Below the pieces are notes generated by a model. The model made no database searches, was not told the DNA's origin, and was given only the letters and a program-made list of their open reading frames with translations. Shown here piece after piece: positions 54,171 through 63,582 of a stretch of DNA of 64,000 nucleotides. The DNA comes from Bradyrhizobium sp. Ce-3. Its GTDB lineage: Bacteria; Pseudomonadota; Alphaproteobacteria; Rhizobiales; Xanthobacteraceae. Location: positions 124,001-188,000 of the forward strand of contig NZ_BQUV01000007.1 of the NCBI RefSeq assembly GCF_022835695.1, written 5' to 3'. The stretch's first letter is position 1; each line of letters begins with the position of its first letter. The translations under genes were made by a program, and so were the position numbers.

Positions 54171-54440
54171 ATGAGCGAGACCAATCCCCCTCCCGTGCCG
54201 CCTGTGCCAGCGCAGCCCCCTCCGCCGCTCCCGCCGCCACGCAGCGGCTGCGCCACCGCGTTCATGGTGCTGTTCGGGCTGATCCTGCTGCTGCCCGGGC
54301 TCTGCGCCCTGCTGTTCGGGTTCGGCGTTTTGAGCGAGTCGAAAAACGATCCCTCCATCCTTTTCCTGATCCTGCTCGGGCTCGCGGTCTGCTTTGCCGG
54401 CGTGATGCTGATCCGCGCCGCGATCACAGGGCAGCGTTGA
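54171..54440 (+). CDS. Small two-helix membrane protein, paralog 2 of 4
   Basis: This 89-residue protein starts MSETNPPPVPPVPAQPPPP, a Pro-rich cytoplasmic N-terminus, then RSGCATAFMVLFGLILLLPG and LCALLFGFG as helix 1. An acidic loop (SESKNDPS) leads to helix 2 (FLILLGLAVCFAGVMLIRAA). The RSGC motif and LLLPGLCAL are the same as in paralog 1. It is separated from paralog 1 by a repeat but followed by paralog 3 after only 16 bases. The function is unknown. Confidence 0.8.
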   Translation: MSETNPPPVPPVPAQPPPPLPPPRSGCATAFMVLFGLILLLPGLCALLFGFGVLSESKNDPSILFLILLGLAVCFAGVMLIRAAITGQR

Positions 54441-54456
54441 GGAGCGATGGCAAGCC

Positions 54457-54705
54457 ATGAGCGACGCAGGCGACACGCCTCCGGAACGATCGCCAAAGCC
54501 CGCTTCGGCGGCGGAAGGCTGCTTGTCGATGCTGATGCTCGTGGCCGGCGTGCTCCTGCTGCTTCCCGCGGCCTGCGCGCTTATGGGCCTCGGGCGCGGT
54601 GGGACTTCCAACCTGTCCTTCCTCGGCTTTTGGCTCGTCGTCTTCGCGATTGGCTTCGTTGGCGCATGGCTGATCTGGTTGGCGACGCGCCCGCGAGAGC
54701 GCTAG
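54457..54705 (+). CDS. Small two-helix membrane protein, paralog 3 of 4
   Basis: This 82-residue protein is the most diverged copy. The N-terminus (SDAGDTPPERSPKPASAAE) is less proline-rich and RSGC is replaced by AEGC, but the Cys keeps its place just before helix 1 (SMLMLVAGVLLLLPAACALM). Helix 2 is FLGFWLVVFAIGFVGAWLIW and the tail is basic (RPRER). A GGAG stands at 54441-54444, 12 bases before the ATG. It probably belongs to the same transcript as paralogs 2 and 4. Confidence 0.78.
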   Translation: MSDAGDTPPERSPKPASAAEGCLSMLMLVAGVLLLLPAACALMGLGRGGTSNLSFLGFWLVVFAIGFVGAWLIWLATRPRER

Positions 54706-54718
54706 ATCGGCAAATCCC

Positions 54719-54955
54719 ATGAGCAGTTCCGACCAGCCCCCGCAGTCCAGGCCCCGGGAACCGCAACAGCGCAGCGGCTGCGCCACCGCCTTCATGCTGA
54801 TCGCGGGGGTGATCCTGCTGATCCCGGGGGTTCTGTGCGCCATTCTCAACGCCAAGATGGGCGCCGGGGCCGGCGGAGACCCCATCACCACGTTCGTGAT
54901 GATGATAGCGCTTGGCGGGCTAGGCCTGATCGTGTTCGCGATTACCCGGAAGTAA
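54719..54955 (+). CDS. Small two-helix membrane protein, paralog 4 of 4
   Basis: This 78-residue protein has a Pro/Gln/Arg-rich N-terminus ending in QQRSGCATAFMLIAGVILLI, a helix 1 containing LIPGVLCAI, a Gly-rich loop (KMGAGAGGDP) and helix 2 (TTFVMMIALGGLGLIVFAIT), with a basic end. RSGCATAF is identical to paralog 2. It starts 13 bases after paralog 3 and is the last gene before a hairpin terminator about 115 bases downstream. Confidence 0.78.
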   Translation: MSSSDQPPQSRPREPQQRSGCATAFMLIAGVILLIPGVLCAILNAKMGAGAGGDPITTFVMMIALGGLGLIVFAITRK

Positions 54956-55021
54956 GCCCGAAAAGCCCCTCAAAACCGGCCTCCGGAGCGAAAATCAGGC
55001 CCTCAAACCGCCAATAAACCG

Positions 55022-55049
55022 TTGTTTTTTGGCGTTTTCTGACTATATT
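55022..55049 (+). promoter_or_regulatory. Candidate housekeeping promoter in the typA leader region
   Basis: TTGTTT (55022-55027), 16 bases, then TATATT (55044-55049) lies in the most AT-rich patch of this gap. Transcription would start near 55056, about 177 bases before typA and directly before a strong hairpin. Confidence 0.4.
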
Positions 55050-55068
55050 GCGCCGCAACGCGCAAGGT

Positions 55069-55098
55069 GCCCGGTCCTCTGACCGGGCTTCCTTTTTG
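55069..55098 (+). terminator. Terminator-like hairpin before typA
   Basis: GCCCGGTC (55069-55076) and GACCGGGC (55081-55088) pair perfectly round CTCT, followed by TTCCTTTTT. It could end the small-protein operon, or act as an attenuator or small-RNA terminator if the promoter at 55022-55049 is used. Confidence 0.6.
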
Positions 55099-55232
55099 GG
55101 GTGATGCGTCCCCGTCAAATTTCTTGGGTATGAGCGTGATCCGGGCCCCGATTGGGCCACGTGAGCGAGCGGCCGGCCAAATTGGCCTGGCGAGATCGCG
55201 CATCTGACCATTGCACGACCAGAAGAAGAGCC

Positions 55233-57059
<1,827 letters not shown>

Positions 57060-57074
57060 GCGGTCCCACATAGA

Positions 57075-57184
57075 AACTGTCATGCCCCGGCTCGACCGGG
57101 GCATCCAGTACGCCGCGGCCTATCGGCTCAATCATCGCTGTCTCTGGAATCCTGGATCACCCGCATGCGCGGGTGATGACAGTT
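57075..57184. repeat. Dispersed inverted repeat, family E (long form)
   Basis: AACTGTCATGCCCCGG at the left pairs with the right end GGGTGATGACAGTT. Inner stems are CATGCCCCGG/CCGGGGCAT and ATCACCCGCATGCGCGGGTG (57156-57175). It lies between typA and the amine oxidase gene and may also stop typA transcription. Confidence 0.7.
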
Positions 57185-57233
57185 ATGCGCGGGGTGACTT
57201 TAGACGCCTTTCCAGACGTGCTAGAGCCGGGAC

Positions 57234-58484
57234 ATGAGTTCCCTTCCCTCCACGATCGATGTCGCCATCATCGGCGCCGGCGCCGCGGGCCTCGGCGCCG
57301 CGCATGCGCTGAAGGGCTCTGGCCTTTCCACCATCGTGCTGGAAGCCCGCGACCGGCTCGGCGGCCGCGCCCACACGATCCAGGCCGCGCCTGACGTGGT
57401 ATTCGACGTCGGCTGCGGCTGGCTGCACTCGGCCGACCGGAACAGCTTTGTCGGCATCGCCGGACAACTCGGCTTCGCGCTCAACAAGGATTTGCCGCCG
57501 TGGCGCGAGCGCGCCTACGGCAAGGCGTTCCCGCAGGCCGACCGCGACGCCTTCGCGCTTGCGCTCGACGAATTCTACGATCGCATCGAGCAGGCCGCGC
57601 GCGGCAGCAAGGATGGCCCGGCCGATCGCTATCTCGAGCCCGGCAACCGCTGGAACCCGATGATCGATGCGATCTCGACCTATGTGAACGGCTGCGAGCT
57701 CGACCAGCTCTCGATCCTCGACTTCGACGCCTATGAGGACAGCAACGTCAATTGGCGGGTGCGGCGCGGCTACGGCGCACTGGTCGCGGCCTATGGCCAG
57801 CAGGTGTCTGTCGCGCTCAACTGCGAGGTCCGGCTGATCGATCACGCAGGCCCGCGTATCCGCATCGAGACATCGCGCGGCACGCTGGAGGCGGCCAAGG
57901 TGATCGTCACCGTGCCGACAAATCTGATCGCCGACGAGGCGATCCGCTTCTCGCCCGCGCTGCCCGACAAGCTCGATGCCGCGCGCGGCCTGCCGCTCGG
58001 CCTCGCCGACAAGGTGACGTTGGCACTCGCCGAGCCCGACGCGCTACCGAAGGAAGGCAATCTGCGCGGCGCCACCATGCGCACCGAGATGGGCACCTAT
58101 CACATCCGCCCGTTCGGCCAGCCCTGCATCGAAGGCTTCTTCGGCGGACGTTTTGCGCAACAGCTTGAGGATGCCGGCGACGGCGCCATCGCCGCGCACA
58201 GCATCGACGAGATCGTCTCCTTCCTCGGCAATGATTTCCGCCGCAAGCTGACGCCGCTCAGCGAATCCCGCTGGGCCCACGACCCGTTCGCCCGCGGCTC
58301 CTACTCGCACGCGCTGCCCGGCCACGCCGGCAAGCGCGCCGTGCTGGCCGCCCCGGTCGACGGCCGACTGTTCTTCGCCGGCGAAGCCACCTCGCCGCAT
58401 TTCTTCTCGACGGCGCATGGCGCACGGGACTCGGGCGAGCGGGCGGCGAAGGAAGTGGTGGCGGCGCTGCCAAATGCCGAGTGA
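57234..58484 (+). CDS. FAD-dependent amine oxidase-like oxidoreductase
   Basis: This is a 416-residue flavoprotein. The FAD-binding loop VAIIGAGAAGLGAAHALKGS is at residues 10-29, followed by VLEARDRLGGRAHT near 37-50 (the GG-Arg region). The C-terminal FAD motif is RLFFAGEATSPHFFSTAHGA near 381-400. This is the flavin amine oxidase (MAO/polyamine oxidase) fold. The substrate could be a polyamine, an amino acid or an amine. It is the last high-GC gene before the restriction-modification island. Confidence 0.9.
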   Translation: MSSLPSTIDVAIIGAGAAGLGAAHALKGSGLSTIVLEARDRLGGRAHTIQAAPDVVFDVGCGWLHSADRNSFVGIAGQLGFALNKDLPPWRERAYGKAFPQADRDAFALALDEFYDRIEQAARGSKDGPADRYLEPGNRWNPMIDAISTYVNGCELDQLSILDFDAYEDSNVNWRVRRGYGALVAAYGQQVSVALNCEVRLIDHAGPRIRIETSRGTLEAAKVIVTVPTNLIADEAIRFSPALPDKLDAARGLPLGLADKVTLALAEPDALPKEGNLRGATMRTEMGTYHIRPFGQPCIEGFFGGRFAQQLEDAGDGAIAAHSIDEIVSFLGNDFRRKLTPLSESRWAHDPFARGSYSHALPGHAGKRAVLAAPVDGRLFFAGEATSPHFFSTAHGARDSGERAAKEVVAALPNAE

Positions 58485-58535
58485 CCCTTTGACTGAACAT
58501 ACCATGAACAACTATACATTCTGGGACGAATCGCT

Positions 58536-58546
58536 GACAAGTTGTC
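58536..58546. promoter_or_regulatory. GACAA-G-TTGTC palindrome, candidate methyltransferase operator
   Basis: This perfect 11-bp palindrome lies 28 bases before the methyltransferase ATG. It resembles the inverted repeat that the N-terminal HTH of M.SsoII-type methyltransferases binds to repress their own gene (from memory, of the GGACA...TGTCC type). The alternative TTG start at 58542 would lie inside it. Confidence 0.5.
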
Positions 58547-58574
58547 CATTCCCGTCCCAGCGCAAGAGTTGCTC

Positions 58575-59837
58575 ATGGCTCGCTCCCATCATTCGGTCGA
58601 ATTCGAGGAACTCCGGCTGAAAACGGGGCTCTCGCGGGCAGAAACGGCAAATCTTCTCGGCGTCACCGAACGAACGGTCATTCGATATGAGGGCGGCGAA
58701 TCACGTCCGTCCCCGATCGCGATCAAATGGTTGCAGGATTATTTGACCAGACTGCCGGAGAAACGGCAGAAGCCTGCAGCCTTCCGGTTTGTCGACCTGT
58801 TCGCAGGTATTGGCGGGCTAAGGCTGGGGTTCGACGCGATTGGAGGACAATGCGTCTTTACGTCTGAGTGGGACAAGTACAGCCAGATCACCTACCGGGA
58901 AAACTTCGGAAGCGACCATCCGATTGCGGGAGATATTCGGGAATTTTCCAAGGACCCGTCTCTGATTCCCGCGCACGATGTATTGCTCGCCGGATTTCCC
59001 TGTCAGCCATTTTCGATTGCTGGTGTTTCAAAGAAGAACGCCTTGGGAAGACCGCACGGCTTTCTCTGCGATACCCAAGGCACCCTCTTCTTTGACCTTG
59101 CACAGATCATTGCGCATCATCGACCGCACGCCTTTCTCCTGGAGAACGTCAAGAATCTTCAGCGACACGATAAGGGGCGCACGTTCGCAACGATCGAAAA
59201 CGTCCTGCGTAATGAGCTAGGATATGAAGTCCATCACCGAGTGATTAGCTCAACTCCATGGGTGCCACAAAAGCGCGAACGCATCTTCATCGTCGGCTTC
59301 AAGCGAGGGAGCCGGTTTGACTTCGATCAACTCATGGTACCGGACCAAGGGCCGAAGCTTGGATCCATTCTGGATCCTAATGAGAGCGTTGATCCAAAGT
59401 ACACCCTGACTGCACACCTCTGGAACTACCTGCAGTCCTACAAGGACAAGCATCAAGCCAAGGGCAATGGATTCGGGTACAGCCTGTTTGGACCGAATGA
59501 TGTCGCTCGCACACTCTCGGCCCGATACTTCAAGGACGGATCCGAAGTTTTGATCGCGCAATCGAGAAAGAGACCGCGCCGCCTGACTCCTCGTGAGTGC
59601 GCACGCCTTATGGGCTTCCGTCACATTGACGGTTCAGATTATCGGATCCCCGTGTCGGATACGCAGTCCTACAGGCAATTTGGAAATGCGGTCGTTGTAC
59701 CCGTCGTGGCGGCCGTAGCCGAACTCATGAAGCCGCATATTCTTGCAGCAATCGAACATCGATCAATCAGAGAACCGGCCAAGCAACCCGAACTACCGTT
59801 CGTTCGGGAAAGGGACGCGGCTTTCGTCTATGGCTGA
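58575..59837 (+). CDS. DNA (cytosine-5)-methyltransferase with N-terminal HTH (Dcm/EcoRII-like)
   Basis: This 420-residue C5-methyltransferase has an XRE-type HTH at about residues 9-56 (RLKTGLSRAETANLLGVTER, then TVIRYEGGES). The MTase motifs follow: I (VDLFAGIGGLRLGF), IV with the catalytic cysteine (GFPCQPFSIAG), VI (FLLENVKNL), VIII (QKRERIFIVGF), IX (RRLTPRECARLMGF) and X (QFGNAVVVPVV). The target is inferred as CCWGG (inner C) from the adjacent vsr and EcoRII-type genes. The HTH is likely autoregulatory. I choose ATG 58575 over TTG 58542 because the latter lies in the palindrome. It overlaps vsr by 8 bases. GC is lower than in the neighbours. Confidence 0.93.
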   Translation: MARSHHSVEFEELRLKTGLSRAETANLLGVTERTVIRYEGGESRPSPIAIKWLQDYLTRLPEKRQKPAAFRFVDLFAGIGGLRLGFDAIGGQCVFTSEWDKYSQITYRENFGSDHPIAGDIREFSKDPSLIPAHDVLLAGFPCQPFSIAGVSKKNALGRPHGFLCDTQGTLFFDLAQIIAHHRPHAFLLENVKNLQRHDKGRTFATIENVLRNELGYEVHHRVISSTPWVPQKRERIFIVGFKRGSRFDFDQLMVPDQGPKLGSILDPNESVDPKYTLTAHLWNYLQSYKDKHQAKGNGFGYSLFGPNDVARTLSARYFKDGSEVLIAQSRKRPRRLTPRECARLMGFRHIDGSDYRIPVSDTQSYRQFGNAVVVPVVAAVAELMKPHILAAIEHRSIREPAKQPELPFVRERDAAFVYG

Positions 59838-60294
59838 CGTCGTTTCGTCCGAGGTACGAAGCCGGATGATGGCTGGCATCCGGGGCAAGAACACGAAACC
59901 TGAGATGACTATTCGGCGCGGTCTCCATGCTAAAGGCTTTCGCTACCTGCTGCACGATAGGCGCCTGCCAGGCAAGCCGGACCTAATGTTTCCCAAATAC
60001 CGGGCCGTAATCTTTGTTCATGGATGCTTCTGGCACGGACACAATTGTCACCTCTTCAAATGGCCGACGACTCGCAAGGAATTCTGGCAAAAGAAAATCA
60101 ACCGCAACCGCGAAATCGACAAGAGTTCAATTGCGGCCCTTCAACAAGCTGGCTGGAGATGCTGCGTGATCTGGGAATGCTCATTGAAAGGGCCCACTCG
60201 CCTGCCCATTGCCAAAACCATCACTCATGTCGCCGGCTGGCTAAGGTCAACGAAGCATAGGCTGACCGTTCAAGGTCTGGATCCCGGAAGTTAG
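59830..60294 (+). CDS. vsr: Very short patch repair endonuclease Vsr
   Basis: Vsr nicks DNA 5' of the T in T:G mismatches that arise when 5-methylcytosine is deaminated, and so protects against mutation at Dcm-type sites. The 154-residue protein has the family landmarks: RSRMMAGIRGKNTKPEMTIR near residues 12-31, the catalytic-Asp/metal segment LPGKPDLMFPKYRAVIFVHG near 47-66, zinc-ligand residues in CFWHGHNCHLFKWP, and TRKEFWQKKINRNREID. It overlaps the methyltransferase by 8 bases, as is usual for dcm-vsr pairs, and precedes the endonuclease. Confidence 0.96.
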   Translation: MADVVSSEVRSRMMAGIRGKNTKPEMTIRRGLHAKGFRYLLHDRRLPGKPDLMFPKYRAVIFVHGCFWHGHNCHLFKWPTTRKEFWQKKINRNREIDKSSIAALQQAGWRCCVIWECSLKGPTRLPIAKTITHVAGWLRSTKHRLTVQGLDPGS

Positions 60295-60347
60295 CGCGGA
60301 TAGTGCAATGCACACCATCGGCAACGGTAGGAAGAGATGGACTTGCA

Positions 60348-61718
60348 ATGAATCGGGACAAGAAGACCATCAGCTTATCCAAAGAAAGTGACAGTGATAC
60401 CTCGGACCTTCTCGTTGCACTGCTGGAGCAGGCATCAAACGTATTTGTGAAGAAGCTCTCGAATAACGATCGCGACTGGGCGAAATTCTCAAACAAGCAT
60501 CAAGCCGGAGTCTACATTCCGCCGAAACATCGTGATGGAGGCTTTTTCCCTCCGCTGACTGCCAAGGATCGCCCCAGAGGCACTCCAGAGATTCTTGAGA
60601 CGTTTTTCACTACGGAGTGGCCGCAGGTCGCAGAGTCGCGGAGAACAAGGCTCGTACATTACACCAGCAAAGGCCCCGAAACTCACATGACGGGCCTTCC
60701 CAAACCAGCGTTCGCGGAGCTTTCGCCGGCCTCTTTCCTAGTGATGGCGAGGTTTGGCGAGCGTAGAAATGCCTACTATCGCTGCCTCACTGTGGACTCA
60801 ACCTCCGAGGCAGCCGTGATGTTGGTTGACGCACTCGAATTGGAACCCGACTTCCTAATCGATGAGAGACAGCCGCCACTATATCGCAAGCGTGAGCGCG
60901 AGCGAATCCTTACGTTCGCAGAAGAAGTCGTCGAAGCATGGCTCGCAGGTACCATCGCGTCCTTCGCCATTGAAGAGACTGCAATGCCGGAGACGTCGGC
61001 GCTGGCTGACGAGGCACGAAAGCTCTATCTGAAGAAATATGCACTGCATCATCTAAACCCGTTTGAAATGGAGGCTCCTGGTGATGCCCTGCGCGAAATT
61101 AGTCGCGCAGTGGAATGGGATCTGTTTCGTCGATATCAATTGCGCGAACGAGCCGTGGGGCTAGTAAGAATTGTACTCGGCGACGTTCCTGGCCGCCCGA
61201 CGGTTACGAGCGTCATTCGCGCGCTCGTTGATCGACTGCCCGAGATAGACCGCTACATGCTATCTGCGGGCCAACAGCGCAAGGCTCGCGCTGGAATGTC
61301 ATTCGAACATCACATTGAACGCATGCTGCTCGATGGCAAAGTGCCTTTCCGAAAGCAGGTAGTCATCCAAGCACGCAAGCGTCCGGACTTCGTTCTTCCA
61401 TCTTTCTCCTATCTGACCAATCCGCCAAGGCACAAGGAGAAGGGTTTGATTCTCAGCGCCAAGACAACGCTGCGTGAGCGCTGGAAGCAAGTTGAACGGG
61501 AAATGCACGGCAAAGAGCTCTTTCTTGGCACTGTCGACGAAAACATTGCGGCTAACGCAATCGAGGAGATGGCATCCATCGGGATACACCTTGTTGTCCC
61601 CGAGCATTTGAAGAAGTCAAAGGAGACCGAATACGACCGTCACCGAAACGTACTCAGTTTCAAGGCATTCTTTGAAGCGGTGGTAGGACGACGGATGAGC
61701 TCTTGGTTAGCACGCTAA
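60348..61718 (+). CDS. EcoRII-type restriction endonuclease
   Basis: This 456-residue protein looks like a type IIE/IIP endonuclease. The C-terminal part matches the EcoRII catalytic domain in order: RKARAGMSFEHHIERMLL near residues 312-329, then KRPDFVLPSFSYL near 345-357 (Asp of the PD-(D/E)xK core) and LILSAKTTLRERWKQVEREM near 368-387 (the AK-Thr-Thr-x-x-x-Arg-Trp element), then the closing GIHLVVPEHL. The first half (YTSKGPETHMTGLPKPAFAE, FLVMARFGERRNAYYRC) fits the EcoRII effector-binding domain. It would cut at unmethylated CCWGG. It starts at ATG 60348, 53 bases after vsr. Codon use is low in GC, a sign of transfer. Confidence 0.87.
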   Translation: MNRDKKTISLSKESDSDTSDLLVALLEQASNVFVKKLSNNDRDWAKFSNKHQAGVYIPPKHRDGGFFPPLTAKDRPRGTPEILETFFTTEWPQVAESRRTRLVHYTSKGPETHMTGLPKPAFAELSPASFLVMARFGERRNAYYRCLTVDSTSEAAVMLVDALELEPDFLIDERQPPLYRKRERERILTFAEEVVEAWLAGTIASFAIEETAMPETSALADEARKLYLKKYALHHLNPFEMEAPGDALREISRAVEWDLFRRYQLRERAVGLVRIVLGDVPGRPTVTSVIRALVDRLPEIDRYMLSAGQQRKARAGMSFEHHIERMLLDGKVPFRKQVVIQARKRPDFVLPSFSYLTNPPRHKEKGLILSAKTTLRERWKQVEREMHGKELFLGTVDENIAANAIEEMASIGIHLVVPEHLKKSKETEYDRHRNVLSFKAFFEAVVGRRMSSWLAR

Positions 61719-61771
61719 GTTGCCGGAACTCGCTCTCGGTGGCGTGAGGGCACCGCGAGTCCAACACCTCC

Positions 61772-62179
61772 CTACTCCAGCACCCGTGCCCGCATATCTG
61801 CATCCGGCACGAAGCACGTCTCGTACTTCCCGAAGATGCGATAGCGGTTGCGGGCGATGAGGCTGTAGACAGCGTCGCGCAGCGGCTTCGGGACCGCGAA
61901 CAGCGCGCTTGTCCAACGCCATCCGGGGAGATGGCTGAGCACCGTCAGCGCCGCGTCCGATTTCATGTGGATGGTGCCGGCATGGGTGACGGCGTTGGTG
62001 TCGGGATCATTGGGGTCGATGCCGAAGGTTTTGGCCAGCCGCGTGCCATAACCGGACTGGATCGGCGTGAAGCTGAAGCGCTGTTCGGGGTCGCGGTCAA
62101 TGACGAAGCGGACCCAGCGCGAGCAGAAGATGCAGACGCCATCGTAGAGGATCACGTGGTCATCGGGCCAGTCTGCCAT
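61772..62179 (-). CDS. DCC-family (DUF393) thiol-disulfide oxidoreductase-like protein
   Basis: This 135-residue protein begins HVILYDGVCIFCSRWVRFVI, the DGVCxxC motif that defines the DCC/DUF393 family (residues 13-19), with a thioredoxin-like CxxC arrangement. The C-terminus (ARNRYRIFGKYETCFVPDAD) carries another conserved cysteine. The redox partner and role are unknown. It lies immediately after the restriction-modification island and has the high GC of the host chromosome, as does the next gene. Confidence 0.9.
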   Translation of the reverse strand: MADWPDDHVILYDGVCIFCSRWVRFVIDRDPEQRFSFTPIQSGYGTRLAKTFGIDPNDPDTNAVTHAGTIHMKSDAALTVLSHLPGWRWTSALFAVPKPLRDAVYSLIARNRYRIFGKYETCFVPDADMRARVLE

Positions 62180-62236
62180 CTCGATTCCCTCAGACGCGTT
62201 TCTTCACGCGAACCGGCTCCACCGCGCTCGACAACG

Positions 62237-63565
62237 CTATCGATTATCCAATGTCAGCAGCGCCACCAGCATCAGCACGATCGCGGGGCCGGTCTTCACC
62301 AGCGCACCGAGCGGCTCGATCCAGAGATCCGGCGTCAGAATCGCCGATCCCGCCATGTAGCCGAGCGAAGCGACGATGCCTGCGACAAGACCGAACGCCG
62401 CGGTGCGGCGGATCGCGATCAGCACGCCGATGCTCATGTCCATCAGGCTGGTCAGCACCGTCACCGGGGCGACCAGAGCGGGCGGGAAATGATGCGCAGT
62501 CAGCATGCCGGTGGCGGCGTCATAGGAGATCACCAGCGCGATGAAGCCGGACATAACCCAGAACAGCACGAGGCTTGCGAAGATCAGCGCCTTGATCAGG
62601 AACAGCCGCGCGAACCATTTGTCCTGGATGGTCGCGGGGTGCGCTCCGACCGCTTGCGCGATCGTCTTCGGCACGATCCCGGTCGCCTGCATCCAGGCCG
62701 CGGGATCGCCGGTGACACCGCGGCGCAATTCGGCGATCGCGTTGGAGCGCAGCGGCGGCATCCAGCCGAGCCGGCTTGCGAGATCGCCGAGACGGGCGCC
62801 GAGATCAATCAGGAACGGCGGCGTCGGAATGCGGAAATCTTTCGACGTGCCGAACGACCAGCGGAACTGGGCGATGACGCCGCCGAGCGAGATCGGCTGG
62901 GGCTGCATCAAATCCCATGTCACCGATCGCACCGCTGCATCGCCGGGATCGCGCGCCGCGAGCCAGGCGATGGTGGCGGCGATATCCTCGACCGCAACCG
63001 GCTGGAACGGCGTCGCCGCCTCATCGGCCGGCAAATCGACCGGCAGCGCCGCCAGCGCGCGCAGCATGGCGCTGCCGCCATAGGCCGCCGGCGCGATGAC
63101 AAAGCCGGGGCGCAGGATCGCATACGCGATGCCTGACGCCGCGATCAGCCGCTCGGCCTCGCGCTTGGTGGTGCTAAACGCGGTGCGATCCTCATCGGCG
63201 GCGCCCGGAATCGAGATGTGGACGAGACGGACGGCGCGGTGGCTGTCGCCGATCGCCTGCAGCAAGCGCGCGACGAAGTCGCGATGCACCGCGCGTGTGT
63301 CGCTGCCCGGACCGTCCTGCAGCACCCCGAGGCAATTGACGACGACGTCCACCTCGTGGCTGCGAAGCAGCTGCGCCAGCGCCGCGGCATCCGTCGCCAT
63401 CACGGGCAGTTCGAGGTCGGCGGCGCCCATCTTTTGCGCAGCCGTGAAATGCCGTGCGATCCCGATCACGCGAAAACCGCGCGCGCGCAGATCGTCGGTG
63501 AGGTAGCGCCCGATCAGGCCCGATGCGCCGAGCACGAGGATGTTATGTGATGCGTCGTCACTCAT
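62237..63565 (-). CDS. SDR-family protein with C-terminal DoxX-like membrane domain
   Basis: This is a 442-residue fusion. The N-terminal half is an atypical extended SDR or NAD(P)-binding domain (ILVLGASGLIGRYLTDDLRA near residues 9-28, then VNCLGVLQDGPGSD). The C-terminal 130 residues contain four hydrophobic helices of the DoxX-like type. It may be a membrane-bound NAD(P)H-dependent oxidoreductase. Comparable fusions are annotated only by domain. I choose ATG 63565. The longer frame begins at a GTG that overlaps the upstream gene by 28 bases. It lies 17 bases after the DUF2269 gene, in an apparent operon. Confidence 0.85.
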   Translation of the reverse strand: MSDDASHNILVLGASGLIGRYLTDDLRARGFRVIGIARHFTAAQKMGAADLELPVMATDAAALAQLLRSHEVDVVVNCLGVLQDGPGSDTRAVHRDFVARLLQAIGDSHRAVRLVHISIPGAADEDRTAFSTTKREAERLIAASGIAYAILRPGFVIAPAAYGGSAMLRALAALPVDLPADEAATPFQPVAVEDIAATIAWLAARDPGDAAVRSVTWDLMQPQPISLGGVIAQFRWSFGTSKDFRIPTPPFLIDLGARLGDLASRLGWMPPLRSNAIAELRRGVTGDPAAWMQATGIVPKTIAQAVGAHPATIQDKWFARLFLIKALIFASLVLFWVMSGFIALVISYDAATGMLTAHHFPPALVAPVTVLTSLMDMSIGVLIAIRRTAAFGLVAGIVASLGYMAGSAILTPDLWIEPLGALVKTGPAIVLMLVALLTLDNR

Positions 63566-63582
63566 GGGGGCGGGATCATGCT

